From contig NZ_WWGX01000043.1 in NCBI RefSeq assembly GCF_009862265.1, positions 17,917 through 81,916 on the forward strand: 64,000 nucleotides of DNA, given 5' to 3'. The notes under the pieces were generated by a model, which was given only the letters and a program-made list of their open reading frames with translations, did not search any database and was not told the origin of the DNA. This document shows, one piece after another, positions 1 to 8,594 of this stretch (position 1 is the stretch's first letter; each line of letters opens with the position of its first letter). This stretch comes from Streptomyces sp. SID8352. GTDB lineage: Bacteria; Actinomycetota; Actinomycetes; Streptomycetales; Streptomycetaceae. The translations under genes and the position numbers were made by a program.

Positions 1-80
1 GCCCGTACCGGCCCCGGTGCCCGTACCGGCCCCGGTGCCCGTACCGGCCCCGGTGCCCGTACCGGGCCCGTGCCCGCACC
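1..80. repeat. 18-bp tandem repeat at the window edge
   Basis: Three perfect copies of an 18-base unit (GCCCGTACCGGCCCCGGT) are followed by decaying copies. Read on the + strand the unit encodes a Pro/Val/Ala hexapeptide, so it could be the tail of a proline-rich protein that begins before the window, but no start or family is visible. Positions 81-325 hold no gene I can support. A possible -10 (TACTGA, 266-271) and a GGAGG ribosome site (314-318) there belong to the next gene. Confidence 0.7.
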
Positions 81-325
81 GGCCCCCCTGTCCGCACTCG
101 CCCCGTGCCCGCACCGGCGCCCGGATGCCGGGACGGGAGGAGACGGCGCGGGCGCGAACGCGCCCGGACGGGCCGGGGCGGCGGGGCGGTGCCCGGCGGC
201 CGACCCGTCCGGGCGCCGCGGGGCGGTGCCGGTGCGTTTCGCCGGGCCCGGTGTCCGGCGGCCCATACTGATCGGGCAAGCTGTGATGCCCGGACGAGGC
301 ACGTGCGCATGGCGGAGGCGGAACG

Positions 326-1138
326 GTGGCGGAAACATCCCCTGGGCGGGCCTACCCGGAGGAGTCCCTCCCCGTGGACGGGACGGTCCGGCGCCGGATG
401 CTGCGCGACGAGACGGTGCTGGTGCTGGCCCTCTCGCTCGGCGCGAGCGGCGTCTCCGCCCTGATCAGTTTCATCGGCTCGGTCACCCGGCCCGGCGGCC
501 TCAAGGACCAGGCCGCCACCCTCAACGCCTCCGCCGCCCCGGGCCGCCCCTGGCTGGATCTGGCCTGGCAGCTGTTCGGGATCACCACGGCCCTCGTCCC
601 CGTCGCGCTCGTCGCCCACTTCCTGCTGCGCGAACGGCAGAGCCTGCGCACGCTCGGTTTCGACCGCACCCGGCCCCGGACCGACCTCGGCCGGGGCGCG
701 CTGGTCGCCGCCGCCATCGGCAGCACCGGCATCGCCTTCTACCTGGCCGCACGCGGCCTCGGGTTCAACCTCACCGTCGTGCCCGAGGCGCTGCCCTCCG
801 TCTGGTGGAAGTACCCCGTGCTGATCCTCTCCGCGGTGCAGAACTCGGTGCTGGAGGAGGTCATCGTCGTCGGCTACCTGCTGCGCCGCCTCGACCAGCT
901 CGGCTGGTCGCCGCGCGCGTCGATGGCGGGCAGTGCGGTGCTGCGCGGGTCGTACCACCTCTACCAGGGCATCGGCGGCTTCATCGGCAACGTGGTGATG
1001 GGCGTCGTCTTCGTGTACCTGTACCGCCGGTGGGGCCGGGTGGGCCCGCTCGTCGTGGCGCACTCGCTGCTCGACATCGGGGCCTTCGTGGGATACGGCC
1101 TGCTGGCCGGCAAGGTGGGCTGGCTGCCCACGGCCTGA
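326..1138 (+). CDS. CPBP-family intramembrane metalloprotease
   Basis: This is a 270-residue polytopic membrane protein of the CPBP (CAAX protease and bacteriocin-processing, Abi) family, which cleaves within or next to the membrane; the substrate here is unknown. The family motifs are visible in order: a paired Glu motif followed by an Arg-containing stretch (LEEVIVVGYLLRRL, near residue 173), a His motif (YHLYQG), and a third motif with His near the C-terminus (AHSLLD). The GTG start is chosen because GGAGG lies seven bases upstream at 314-318. It stands alone, convergent with the PhzF-like gene. Bacteriocin self-immunity is one known role in the family, but no bacteriocin gene lies nearby. 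Confidence 0.85.
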   Translation: MAETSPGRAYPEESLPVDGTVRRRMLRDETVLVLALSLGASGVSALISFIGSVTRPGGLKDQAATLNASAAPGRPWLDLAWQLFGITTALVPVALVAHFLLRERQSLRTLGFDRTRPRTDLGRGALVAAAIGSTGIAFYLAARGLGFNLTVVPEALPSVWWKYPVLILSAVQNSVLEEVIVVGYLLRRLDQLGWSPRASMAGSAVLRGSYHLYQGIGGFIGNVVMGVVFVYLYRRWGRVGPLVVAHSLLDIGAFVGYGLLAGKVGWLPTA

Positions 1139-1187
1139 CGGGGCGGCGACGGCCGGCCCGGCGGGGCGCGTACGGCCGCGCGGTGCT

Positions 1188-1214
1188 CCCCGGGGCGTAC
1201 GCGCCGCCCCGGGG
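1188..1214. terminator. Hairpin between convergent genes
   Basis: A perfect 9-bp stem (CCCCGGGGC at 1188-1196 with GCCCCGGGG at 1206-1214) encloses a 9-base loop. It lies between the ends of the CPBP gene and the PhzF-like gene and could end transcription from both sides. There is no U-tract, as is common in high-GC actinomycetes. Confidence 0.45.
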
Positions 1215-1283
1215 TACGCCCCGTGCCCCGTTCACGGGTCCGGGGCTCCCGTCCCGCCGCCGGGCCCCTTCCGGGGACGGTGC

Positions 1284-2093
1284 TCAGGCCAGGAGTTCGC
1301 CGTCGATGACCGTCACCGCGTGCCCGCCGAGCAGGGTGCGGTCGCCGCGCACCTCCGTACGGACCCGGCCCGTACGGGCCGAGAGCTGCACCCCGGTCAG
1401 CACGGGGCGGCGCAGGCGCTGGGACCAGTAGGGGGCGAGCGCCGTGTGGGCGCTGCCGGTGACGGGGTCCTCGTCGATGCCGACCTTGGGGAAGAAGCAG
1501 CGGGAGACGAAGTCGTGGTCCCCGGACGGGTCCTGGGCGGCGGCGGTGACGATGACGCCGCGGTCCGAGAGCACCGCCAGCGCCCTGAGGTCCGGCGCCA
1601 GAGCGCGGACCGTGCGCTCGTCCACGACCTCGACCAGCAGGTCCCCGACGCCCGGCCCGGTGTCCAGGACGGTGAGGGGCTCGGCCCCCAGCGCCCCGGT
1701 GAGGCCGGGCGGTGCCGCCACGGGGGTGAGGGGGGCGGTGGGGAAGTCGAGGGTGATCATGCCGTCGTCCCCGGGCAGGGCGGCCACCACACCGCTGCGG
1801 GTGGCGAACCGCACCGGGCCCTCGTGGACGCCGGTGGTCCGCAGCACGTGGGCGGTGGCCAGCGTGGCGTGGCCGCACATGGCCACCTCGGTGACGGGTG
1901 TGAACCAGCGCAGTGCCCAGTCGGCGTCCCCGCCCTCGGGCAGACGGTGGGCGAACGCCGTCTCGGCGTGGTTGACCTCCCGAGCGATCCGCTGGAGCCG
2001 GTCGTCGTCGGGGAAGTCGTCCAGGAGCAGGACTCCGGCGGGGTTTCCGGTGAAGGGCCGGTCGGTGAAGGCGTCGACGATTCGAATGCGCAT
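1284..2093 (-). CDS. PhzF-family isomerase/epimerase
   Basis: This 269-residue protein matches the PhzF family, whose best-known member isomerises dihydro-hydroxyanthranilate in phenazine synthesis; most genomic members have unknown substrates. Visible signatures are the N-terminal GNPAGV, the NHAETAF segment with the catalytic-type Glu, CGHATL, and a C-terminal DEDPVTGSAH motif, and the length is usual. No other phenazine gene is nearby, so a phenazine role is unlikely. There is no Shine-Dalgarno site. A TAGCGT hexamer ends six bases before the ATG (2105-2100), which fits leaderless transcription. Confidence 0.9.
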   Translation of the reverse strand: MRIRIVDAFTDRPFTGNPAGVLLLDDFPDDDRLQRIAREVNHAETAFAHRLPEGGDADWALRWFTPVTEVAMCGHATLATAHVLRTTGVHEGPVRFATRSGVVAALPGDDGMITLDFPTAPLTPVAAPPGLTGALGAEPLTVLDTGPGVGDLLVEVVDERTVRALAPDLRALAVLSDRGVIVTAAAQDPSGDHDFVSRCFFPKVGIDEDPVTGSAHTALAPYWSQRLRRPVLTGVQLSARTGRVRTEVRGDRTLLGGHAVTVIDGELLA

Positions 2094-2248
2094 GCACTGA
2101 CGCTAGAGCCTGCGCGGCCCACCGTGCGGGGGAGGGTGCGTCCTCGCGCCTCCGGGCGACCGGATCAGGCCGTGCGGCGCGGCCCGTGGGCGCCGCTTGA
2201 CCCTGACACCGTGACAAGGTCTTCACTGGGGTCCAGGAGGTGGTCCCG

Positions 2249-3073
2249 ATGACCATGCCCCCACGGGGCCCACGCCCGAAGACCCGCACGGACCAGGGCG
2301 CGCAGGGCCGGACCGGCCCGGCCGCGCTCGGCCGCGTCGACGCGCACCACCGCACGGACGCGGACACGCGACGCCGGACCGGCACGGACACACGGCGGAG
2401 CACTCCCGCGCACCGCCACACGGACACCGACGCCCGGCGGGCGCTCCGGGCACTGGAGCACGGCGACCCGTCGGTCCGGCTGAAGGCGGCGATGGCGGTG
2501 GGGACCGCACCGGACCCGCGGTTCGTGGAACCGCTCGTCATCCGGTGCGGGATCGAACCCGAGTTCTTCGTGCGGGAGACCCTGACCTGGGCACTCACCC
2601 GGCACGCCGACGAGGCGACGGTGCCCCGGCTCATCGCCGAGCTCGGCCAGGACCGGCCGCAGGCGCGGAGCCAGGCGCTGCACACGCTGTCCAAGATCGG
2701 GGACCGGCGGGCCTGGCCGGCGCTCACCCGGGAGCTGCTGGCCGACCCCGACGAGGAGGTGGCGCGGGCCGCCTGGCGCGCGGCGGTCGCCCTCGTGCCG
2801 GAGGGCGGACGGGCGGAACTGGCCGGGGTCCTCGCCACGCGGTTGGGGCGCGGGGAGCACCGGACGCGGGCGAGCCTCAGCCGGGCACTGGTCGCGCTCG
2901 GGGAGGTGGTGCTGCCGGTACTGGCCGCCGCGACGGGCGATCCCGACCCGCGGGTGCGGCACCACGCCGTCGCGACGGAACGGCTGTGGCACGATCCCGA
3001 GGCGGGGTTCGAGTCCGCCGTCGAGGAGGCGAAGCGCGTCGTGGCCCTCGGCGGGACCGGGCGGGAGGAGTGA
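2249..3073 (+). CDS. HEAT-repeat protein, partner of the MerR-HEAT regulator
   Basis: The protein has about 274 residues: a low-complexity Arg/Thr/Asp-rich head of some 60 residues, then at least four HEAT-like helical pairs with the usual Asp-Pro-x-Arg turns (GDPSVR, DPDEEV, DPDPRV). HEAT arrays bind proteins, and nothing catalytic is visible. I chose ATG 2249 over GTG 2240 because GGAGG (2236-2240) sits eight bases before it. Only six bases separate its stop from the next start, so it is surely co-transcribed with the MerR-HEAT gene, and the shared repeat type suggests the two proteins interact. Confidence 0.75.
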   Translation: MTMPPRGPRPKTRTDQGAQGRTGPAALGRVDAHHRTDADTRRRTGTDTRRSTPAHRHTDTDARRALRALEHGDPSVRLKAAMAVGTAPDPRFVEPLVIRCGIEPEFFVRETLTWALTRHADEATVPRLIAELGQDRPQARSQALHTLSKIGDRRAWPALTRELLADPDEEVARAAWRAAVALVPEGGRAELAGVLATRLGRGEHRTRASLSRALVALGEVVLPVLAAATGDPDPRVRHHAVATERLWHDPEAGFESAVEEAKRVVALGGTGREE

Positions 3074-3079
3074 CGGGGC

Positions 3080-4084
3080 GTGCGGATCGGTGAGGTGGCG
3101 CGGCGCTCCGGGGTCAGCGCCCGGATGCTCCGGCACTACGAGTCGCTGGGCCTGGTGCGGCCGAGCGGACGCACCGGCGGCGGCTACCGGGAGTACTCCG
3201 ACGAGGACATCCGGCGGATCTTCCACGTCGAGAGCCTGCGGTCGCTGGGGCTGTCCCTGCGGGACGTCGGCCGCGCGCTGGACGATCCCTCCTTCGAACC
3301 GTCCGCGCTGGTCGGCGACCTCGTCCGGCGCACGGCCGAGCGCGTCGCGGCGGAGACGGAACTGCTCACCCTGCTGCGCCGGATCGCCGCGTCCGGGCCC
3401 ACGGGCTGGGACGACGTGCTGCGCAGCGTCGCGCTGCTCCGGGCGCTGGGCTCGGGGAGCGCCGGGACGCGCCAGAGCGCGGCGCTGTCCTCGGCCGACG
3501 AGGCGTCCGTACCGGTGGAGGCCCTGGCCCAGGCGCTGCTGGACGAGGCGGACCCGCATGTCGCCGGGGCCCTGCGATGGGCCCTGGCGCACGGGGGCGG
3601 CGACGCGGCGGCCGCGCTCGCCCGGGGCCTCGGCTCGCCCGACGCGGAGGTGCGCGGGCGGGCCGTCCGGGCGGTCGTCGAGATCCCGGGCGCGGAGGCG
3701 ACCGCGCTGCTGCGCGCGGCCCTGGCCGATCCCGACCGCACGGTCCGGGGGCGGGCGGCGCTGGCGCTCGGCGCGCGCGGTGCGGCCGAGGCGGTGCCGG
3801 TGCTCGTCGAACTGGTGGTGGAGGGTGTGCTCGACGTCGACGCGGCCGACGCGCTGAGCGCTCTGGCGGCCGACCCGGCGCTCGCGGAACGCGTCGCCGC
3901 CGCCCTCGTCGGCCGCCTCGCCGAGGACACCGCCGGGCCGTCGGTCCGACGGCGGCTGACCCAGGCGCTCGCGGACGTCCCCGGCCCCACGGCGTCCCGT
4001 GCCCTCGCCCGTCTGTCCGGCGACGGGGACCGCGCCGTCGCCCTCACCGCGGCGTACGTCCTGCGGCTGCGGAAGACCCGCTGA
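3080..4084 (+). CDS. MerR-family regulator fused to HEAT repeats
   Basis: Residues 1-70 are a clear MerR winged-helix domain (MRIGEVARRSGVSARMLRHYE, then a GYREYSDEDIRRI wing and helix). After a short coiled linker, residues 130-334 form a run of HEAT-type repeats (EADPHVAGAL, SPDAEVRGRAV, DPDRTVRGRAA). Usual MerR effector domains bind a metal or a small drug; here the sensor is a helical repeat, implying control by a protein. The GTG start lies six bases after the upstream gene's stop, with GGAGGAG inside that gene's end. Confidence 0.85.
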   Translation: MRIGEVARRSGVSARMLRHYESLGLVRPSGRTGGGYREYSDEDIRRIFHVESLRSLGLSLRDVGRALDDPSFEPSALVGDLVRRTAERVAAETELLTLLRRIAASGPTGWDDVLRSVALLRALGSGSAGTRQSAALSSADEASVPVEALAQALLDEADPHVAGALRWALAHGGGDAAAALARGLGSPDAEVRGRAVRAVVEIPGAEATALLRAALADPDRTVRGRAALALGARGAAEAVPVLVELVVEGVLDVDAADALSALAADPALAERVAAALVGRLAEDTAGPSVRRRLTQALADVPGPTASRALARLSGDGDRAVALTAAYVLRLRKTR

Positions 4085-4267
4085 CCGCGGCGTGGCAGCG
4101 GCGGGGCGCTGGGCCGAGCGGGCCGGGCGGCCGTGGGGCGGCGGGGCGGTGGGCCGTGGGGCCGGGCTCGGTGACGGGCGCGGACACCGCCCCGGCTGCT
4201 GCTTTCGGGCCGCCCGGCGGTGGGAATTCCGGTTCAGCCGTTGGTCCCGCGCCACTACGGTGGGGCC

Positions 4268-4699
4268 ATGGACTCGGTCAGGCAGTTCCAGGTCACCTTC
4301 GACTGCGCGGAGCCCGCGCGGGTCGGCCGCTTCTGGTGCGCGGTGCTGGGGTACGACCCAGTGGTGCCCCGAGGGTTCGACACCTGGGAGGCGTACGAGG
4401 GTTCGCTCCCGGCGGGTGACCGGGGGGCGTGGTTCGCCTGTGCCGACCCCACCGGAGTGGGCCCGCGGCTGTACCTCCAGCGTGTTCCCGAGGGCAAGAC
4501 GGTGAAGAACCGGCTCCACCTGGACGTGCGGGTCGGCACCGGCCTGGTGGGTGGGGAACGCCTCGCGGCACTGGAGGCGGAGTGCGCGCGGCTGGTCGGG
4601 CTGGGCGGGGAGCGGGTGGTGCTGCTGCCCGCCGACGGGGAGAACGAGTCGTGTCTCGTCATGCGGGACGTCGAGGGCAACGAGTTCTGCCTCGACTGA
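4268..4699 (+). CDS. VOC-family (glyoxalase-like) protein
   Basis: This 143-residue protein looks like a small vicinal-oxygen-chelate fold: an FDCAEPARVGRFWCAVLGY opening, a central KNRLHLDVRV strand carrying the family His, and a closing EGNEFCLD with the acidic metal-ligand position. Members are dioxygenases, glyoxalases or resistance proteins, and the substrate here is unknown. It is a clear paralogue of the protein at 5192-5617. The ATG is preceded at exactly six bases by TACGGT (4256-4261) with no Shine-Dalgarno site, so the mRNA is probably leaderless. Confidence 0.85.
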   Translation: MDSVRQFQVTFDCAEPARVGRFWCAVLGYDPVVPRGFDTWEAYEGSLPAGDRGAWFACADPTGVGPRLYLQRVPEGKTVKNRLHLDVRVGTGLVGGERLAALEAECARLVGLGGERVVLLPADGENESCLVMRDVEGNEFCLD

Positions 4700-4867
4700 G
4701 GCGGCCGCGACCGCGACCGGGCCCGCCCGGACCGCGGGGGCGCCTGGGCGGCTGGACGCGGTGGGGACCGAGCGGGTGCGCCGCCGGGGACAGGACCGCG
4801 GAGGGGGCCGCGAGGGGTACGTCCACCGTGGGCGCCGGGAGGCCGGGCTCTGTTCCCGGTGGCTGCC

Positions 4868-4923
4868 GTCGTCCGTCGTCCGTCGTCCGTCGTCCGTCGT
4901 CCGTCGTCCGTTGTCCGTCGTCC
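4868..4923. repeat. 7-bp tandem repeat, eight copies
   Basis: The unit GTCGTCC is repeated eight times, with one copy altered to GTTGTCC. It lies in the 490-base space between two convergent VOC paralogues (4700-5191), where I see no other gene. Heptamer arrays shift reading frame when they change length, so this one is unlikely to be coding and may vary between strains. Confidence 0.9.
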
Positions 4924-5191
4924 GGGGCCGGTGGGGCGGAGCGGGCGCCGGGGCTTTACCGGTCGGCTTGTCGTGGCGGGGGATCCGCGACGGGGCGCCG
5001 CCGCCCTCCGCGCACACGCCCACGCTGCTCACGGCCCGTGGGCGTTCCCACCGGGACTTCAGAGGGGGCCGGGAAGCCCGGTGAGAACGCCGTCGGCCGT
5101 CACCGTGCGCGCCGGGGCCATGGGGTCCGTCGGGCGGGCCGTCGCGCACTCTCCCCGCCGGAGCGGGCGTTCGCGCCCGGGATTCCCACGA

Positions 5192-5617
5192 TCAGTCGAG
5201 GCAGAACTCGTTGCCCTCGATGTCCAGCATCGGAATGCACGCGTCGTGGCCGTCGTACAGCGTGCGGACGTGGACCGCGCCGAGCGGGACGAGCCGGGCG
5301 CACTCCGCCTCCAGCGTGGCGAGGCGTTCCCCGCCCACCAGGCCGGTCCCGACCCGCACGTCCAGGTGCAGCCGGTTCTTCACCGACTTCCCCTCCGGAA
5401 CGCGCCGGAAGCGCAGACGCGGGCCCACGCCGGTGGGGTCGGCGCAGGCGCACCACGCGTCCCGTTCCCCGGGCGGTCGCGTGTCCCGGTAGGCGTCCCA
5501 CGAGGCGAATCCCTCCGGCGGCGCGAGGACGTATCCGAGCACCTCGCACCAGAAGCGCGCCAGGCGCGCGGGTTCCGCGCAGTCGACGGTGACCTGGAAC
5601 CGCTTGATCGGCGTCAT
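5192..5617 (-). CDS. VOC-family protein, paralogue of the 4268-4699 gene
   Basis: This 141-residue VOC-fold protein shares long blocks with its neighbour: the QVTxDCAEPAR opening, CADPTGVGPRL, VKNRLHLDVRVGTGLVGGER and the DIEGNEFCLD end. The middle (SLPAGDRGAW versus TRPPGERDAW) and the segment before the last strand differ, so the pair is an old duplication in inverted order. The ATG has no ribosome site; TACCCT (5629-5624) ends six bases before it, fitting a leaderless transcript. The substrate is unknown. Confidence 0.85.
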   Translation of the reverse strand: MTPIKRFQVTVDCAEPARLARFWCEVLGYVLAPPEGFASWDAYRDTRPPGERDAWCACADPTGVGPRLRFRRVPEGKSVKNRLHLDVRVGTGLVGGERLATLEAECARLVPLGAVHVRTLYDGHDACIPMLDIEGNEFCLD

Positions 5618-5693
5618 CGGGCCAGGGTAGGGGCGCTGTCCCGTCGACGGGCAGGGCCGGGGGCGGCGTGGGCGGCTCCCCCGGCCCGTCCGC

Positions 5694-6349
5694 TCAGCTC
5701 CAGGTCATGTTGATCTCACCGCCGAAGGCGACGTATCCGGCGCGACGGAAGGCCTCGGCCATCGGTACGTTGCCGAGGTCCGTGGACGCGCGGACACGGG
5801 GGACATTCCGCTCGGCGAGGACGCGGGTGCCCTCGGCGAGCAGATCGTCGACGTGGCCGTTACCGCGGTGGGCGGGGAGGACGGCGATGTAGGCGATGAT
5901 CGCGTTGTAGCCGTTGTGCGCGGGCAGGACGAACCCCACCGGTTCCCCGTCGGGCAGTGTCGCGATCCGCCACCAGTCCCGAGGGCTCGTGTACTGGGCG
6001 AGTTCGTCCTCGTAGTGCCTGGTGGCCGCCTCCCGGGGGGACATCCGGGTCAGGTCGGCGCGGCCGTGGGCGTCCAGCGTGCCGTCCAGGACCAGGGCCA
6101 TCAGGGACACGAGTTCCCCGGCGTCGACGACCCGCCGGAAGGCGAGCCGTCCGGTGGTCCCGGGGAGGGGGGATTCCGGACGCCATTCCAGACGCAGCCG
6201 TTCGACGAGGGGCCGGGCACCGGTCCGTTCCAGCACGGCGAGGCGGCTCTCGACGGCTTGCCGGGACGGCGTGTCCCCGCGCCAGTCCGGCGGGACGAAC
6301 CGGCTGTACTCCGGGGGAGGCGAACCCGGCGCGAGGGTGGCGGCCGTGG
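5694..6349 (-). pseudogene. GNAT acetyltransferase, 5' end lost at an IS110 junction
   Basis: The C-terminal two thirds of a GNAT-type acetyltransferase are intact: an acceptor-side segment (GELVSLMALVLDGTLD), a strand and acetyl-CoA loop (IAYIAVLPAHRGNGHVDDLL), and a normal end (RRAGYVAFGGEINMTWS). Upstream of EYSRFVPPDW the frame runs straight into the reverse complement of transposase DNA, so the native start and N-terminus are gone. The frame stays open to a GTG at 6398, so a chimeric protein is possible, but loss of function is more likely. Confidence 0.7.
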
Positions 6350-7030
6350 CGGTTGCAACACCCGGCTGTCCTCGCCCTGCTGGAGCGGTTCGGGTCACCG
6401 GCCCAGATCCGCAAGGCAGGCCGCCGGCGGCTGGTCACGCTGCTGCGGCCGAAGGCGCCGCGGATGGCCGAGCGACTGGTGGAAGACATATTCACCGCGC
6501 TGGACGAGCAGACCGTGGTGGTTCCCGGCACCGAAGCGGCCGCCCTAATCGTCCCGAGCCTGGCCGGCTCGCTCGCCGCCGTCCTCGACCAGCGCAAGCT
6601 CCTGGCCAGCCGGATCGAGGAACTGCTGAAGGCCCACCCTCTTTCCCAGGTCCTGATCTCAATGCCGGGCGTCGGGATCAGGACCGGAGCCAGGATCCTC
6701 ATCGAGGTCGGCGACGGCAGCAGCTTCCCCTCCGCCGCCCACCTCGCCGCCTACGCAGGGCTCGCCCCGGCAACCCGCAATTCGGGCTCCTCGATCCGAG
6801 GCGAACAGCCATCCCGGAGGGGAAACAAGCAGCTCAAACGGGCCTTCTTTCTCTCCGCGTTCGCAGCCCTGGGAGACCCGGCCTCCAGGGCCTACTACGA
6901 CAAGAAGGTCAGCCAGGGCAAGCACCACACCCAGGCTCTGCTCTGCCTCGCCCGACGCCGGGCCGACGTCCTCTTCGCGATGCTCCGCGACGGAACCTTC
7001 TACGAGCCTCAACCCGCCACCGCCAGATGA
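6350..7030 (+). mobile_element. IS110-family transposase fragment (C-terminal half)
   Basis: About 226 codons encode the C-terminal part of an IS110/IS116/IS902-type transposase. It runs from LQHPAVLALLERFG through the helix-rich linker to the Transposase_20 region (ISMPGVGIRTGARILIEVG, AAYAGLAPATRNSGSS), the catalytic-type serine area, and GKHHTQALLCLARRR. The N-terminal RuvC-like DEDD domain is absent and GNAT DNA abuts the break near 6350, so this is an immobile remnant. The open frame continues upstream through antisense GNAT sequence only by chance. Confidence 0.85.
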
Positions 7031-7048
7031 GGAGGTCAAACCGATCTG

Positions 7049-7288
7049 TCAGTCCTCCGGCCGCAACCACTGACGAGCCGCCTCAAGCCGCCGGTCGTAA
7101 TCAGGCGCGAACAGCTCGGGCAGCGCCTTGTCCAACGTCCCGGCGATCCGATGGATCGGCGCCCAGACCGCCGGATCGTCGACGACACGACTGAGGTCCG
7201 TCATCTGGAGCTTCTCCAGCCAATGCGACAGCACCAGCGCCTCATCAGCCGTGAGCTCGATCGTGATCTGACTATCGCCCATGCCCAT
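7049..7288 (-). CDS. Small conserved-looking protein of unknown function
   Basis: A 79-residue soluble protein (MGMGDSQITIELTADEAL...) has a strand-then-helix start and an acidic, Trp-containing end (ARQWLRPED). I do not recognise a named family. The first of two close ATGs is chosen because GAGG (7299-7296) lies seven bases before it. Its stop lies 18 bases after the transposase stop on the other strand, so it probably marks the outer edge of the rearranged segment. Confidence 0.6.
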   Translation of the reverse strand: MGMGDSQITIELTADEALVLSHWLEKLQMTDLSRVVDDPAVWAPIHRIAGTLDKALPELFAPDYDRRLEAARQWLRPED

Positions 7289-7741
7289 CCCTACACCTCG
7301 GCCCCCACCCTCGACCACCCGAACCTACTGGCCTCCGGCCTTGACCAAATACATAGGGGCACCCCCCCCGGGCGGCGGACCCGTGCGCGGCGCACGGAAG
7401 CGTCCGGCGCTTCGGGCGCGGGGCGGGCCGGTGGGGCCGGGAGACGGCGGCCGTCCGGAACCGTGACGACGGATCCCGTTGCCGTGACGACGGGCGTGGT
7501 GGGCGGACCGATGCCCCCGGGTCGCCGAGGGCCGCTGCGGACTCCGGGCCGCGCCGCCGCCCCGGCCCCCGTGAGACCCGTCCGGGAGGCCATTCGGGCA
7601 GGGAGAACGCAACTTCGACAGGACCTCCGGAGGCGGCTACCTTCACCCGCGTTCCCCGTCGATCGTGAACGGCCGCACCGGAGTTCCCCGGCCGAGCCGC
7701 CCGCGACGGGGCGCGTCGGCCGTGCCCCGGGCGTCCTCGCC

Positions 7742-7831
7742 GCCGCACGAGCCGTCCGAGCCGCACGAGCCGTCCGAGCCGCACGAGTCGGCCGAGCCGC
7801 ACGAGTCGGCCGAGCCGCACGAGTCGGCCGA
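7742..7831. repeat. 18-bp repeat, five copies
   Basis: Five tandem 18-base units are present, two reading GCCGCACGAGCCGTCCGA and three GCCGCACGAGTCGGCCGA. In one + frame they encode the hexapeptides SEPHEP and SEPHES/AEPHES, but no convincing start or ribosome site opens that frame. The rest of 7289-7895 shows no gene. Confidence 0.85.
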
Positions 7832-7895
7832 GCCGTTCGCGCCGCCCGAGTCGGCCCGGACGGCACCGGGCACCCACTGAACCAGGGAGATACGC

Positions 7896-8453
7896 ATGCC
7901 CCGTCTCGCTCTGTACACCTTCGGCGTCCTGAAGTCGCCGCTCGCCGATCCCGCCCCGCTCACGCGCGAGTTGCACGACAGGGGGGAGGTCGTCTACCGG
8001 GCGATCGGCGGGCAGTCCGGATACCTCGCGCACGCCGAAGCGGCGGACGGCGGCAGGGGAACGCACTTCGAGCTGGACTGGGGCGCGTGGGGGGAGTTCG
8101 CCGTACCGGCCTGGTACGGCAGGGGCCGTACCGCGGGGACCACCGCCCTGGCCGCGACCCTCTCGCTCTGGACCGGCCTGCGCCCCGCCTTCCGCGCCGT
8201 GCACAGCGGCCCGCACCGTGAGGCGCTGAACCGGCGTCACGACTGGTTCGAGAGGACCGGGCACCCGGCCCACGTGTGCTGGTGGGACGCCGACGGCGGG
8301 ACACCGACCTGGCAGGACGGCGTGTCCCGGCTGGAACACCTCCACGCCCACGGCCCCGCGCCGCACGCCTTCACCCTCCGCCACGCGTTCGCCCCCGACG
8401 GAACGCCGACCAGGGCCACGGACGCCGGGCCGCGCGGTGACCGCGGCCGCTGA
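7896..8453 (+). CDS. DUF3291-family protein
   Basis: This 185-residue protein resembles the DUF3291 family: it opens LALYTFGVLKSP, has Trp-rich central strands (FELDWGAWGEFAVPAWY), a conserved HREALNRRHDWFE segment, and a WWDADGGTPTWQDGVSRLEHLHAHGP block. The family is uncharacterised; some members adopt a dimeric ferredoxin-like barrel as in antibiotic monooxygenases. The ATG follows a CAGGGAGA ribosome site. No partner gene is evident. Confidence 0.75.
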   Translation: MPRLALYTFGVLKSPLADPAPLTRELHDRGEVVYRAIGGQSGYLAHAEAADGGRGTHFELDWGAWGEFAVPAWYGRGRTAGTTALAATLSLWTGLRPAFRAVHSGPHREALNRRHDWFERTGHPAHVCWWDADGGTPTWQDGVSRLEHLHAHGPAPHAFTLRHAFAPDGTPTRATDAGPRGDRGR

Positions 8454-8482
8454 TCGGAAAGCCGGAACGGTCCGGGCCCGCC

Positions 8483-8530
8483 GTTCGCCCGTTCGCCCGT
8501 TCGCTCGGTCGGACGGTCGGACGGTCGGAC
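8483..8530. repeat. 8-bp repeats in two blocks
   Basis: Three GTTCGCCC/GTTCGCTC octamers (8483-8506) run directly into three GGTCGGAC octamers (8507-8530). They sit between the DUF3291 stop and the PadR promoter and have no visible coding role. Confidence 0.8.
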
Positions 8531-8594
8531 GGTGGGGGACAGGGGGCGGTGCGGGCCTGGGGCGCTCCTGGCGGGGTTGTCGATGCGACTTCTC

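Noticed and set aside
17..271. Pro/Val/Ala-repeat open frame at the window start
   Set aside because: The repeat makes several frames open at once and no start, ribosome site or domain supports a protein, so only the repeat is reported.
1284..2093. Phenazine biosynthesis cluster
   Set aside because: PhzF-like proteins are widespread outside phenazine clusters, and no other phz gene is present.
961..2838. Very long antisense frames over the first genes
   Set aside because: They are GC-rich shadows of the real PhzF-like and HEAT genes, with Arg/Pro/Ala-only composition and no domains.
4220..4267. Longer N-terminus for the first VOC protein
   Set aside because: The extra 16 residues are not matched in its paralogue, and the -10 at 4256-4261 would lie inside them.
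7742..7831. Possible CRISPR array
   Set aside because: The 18-bp units are directly adjacent without unique spacers, and no cas gene is in the window.
7665..7880. A 71-residue protein with HEPSEP repeats
   Set aside because: There is no ribosome site, and composition outside the repeat is random. It is more likely a frame kept open by the 18-bp repeat.
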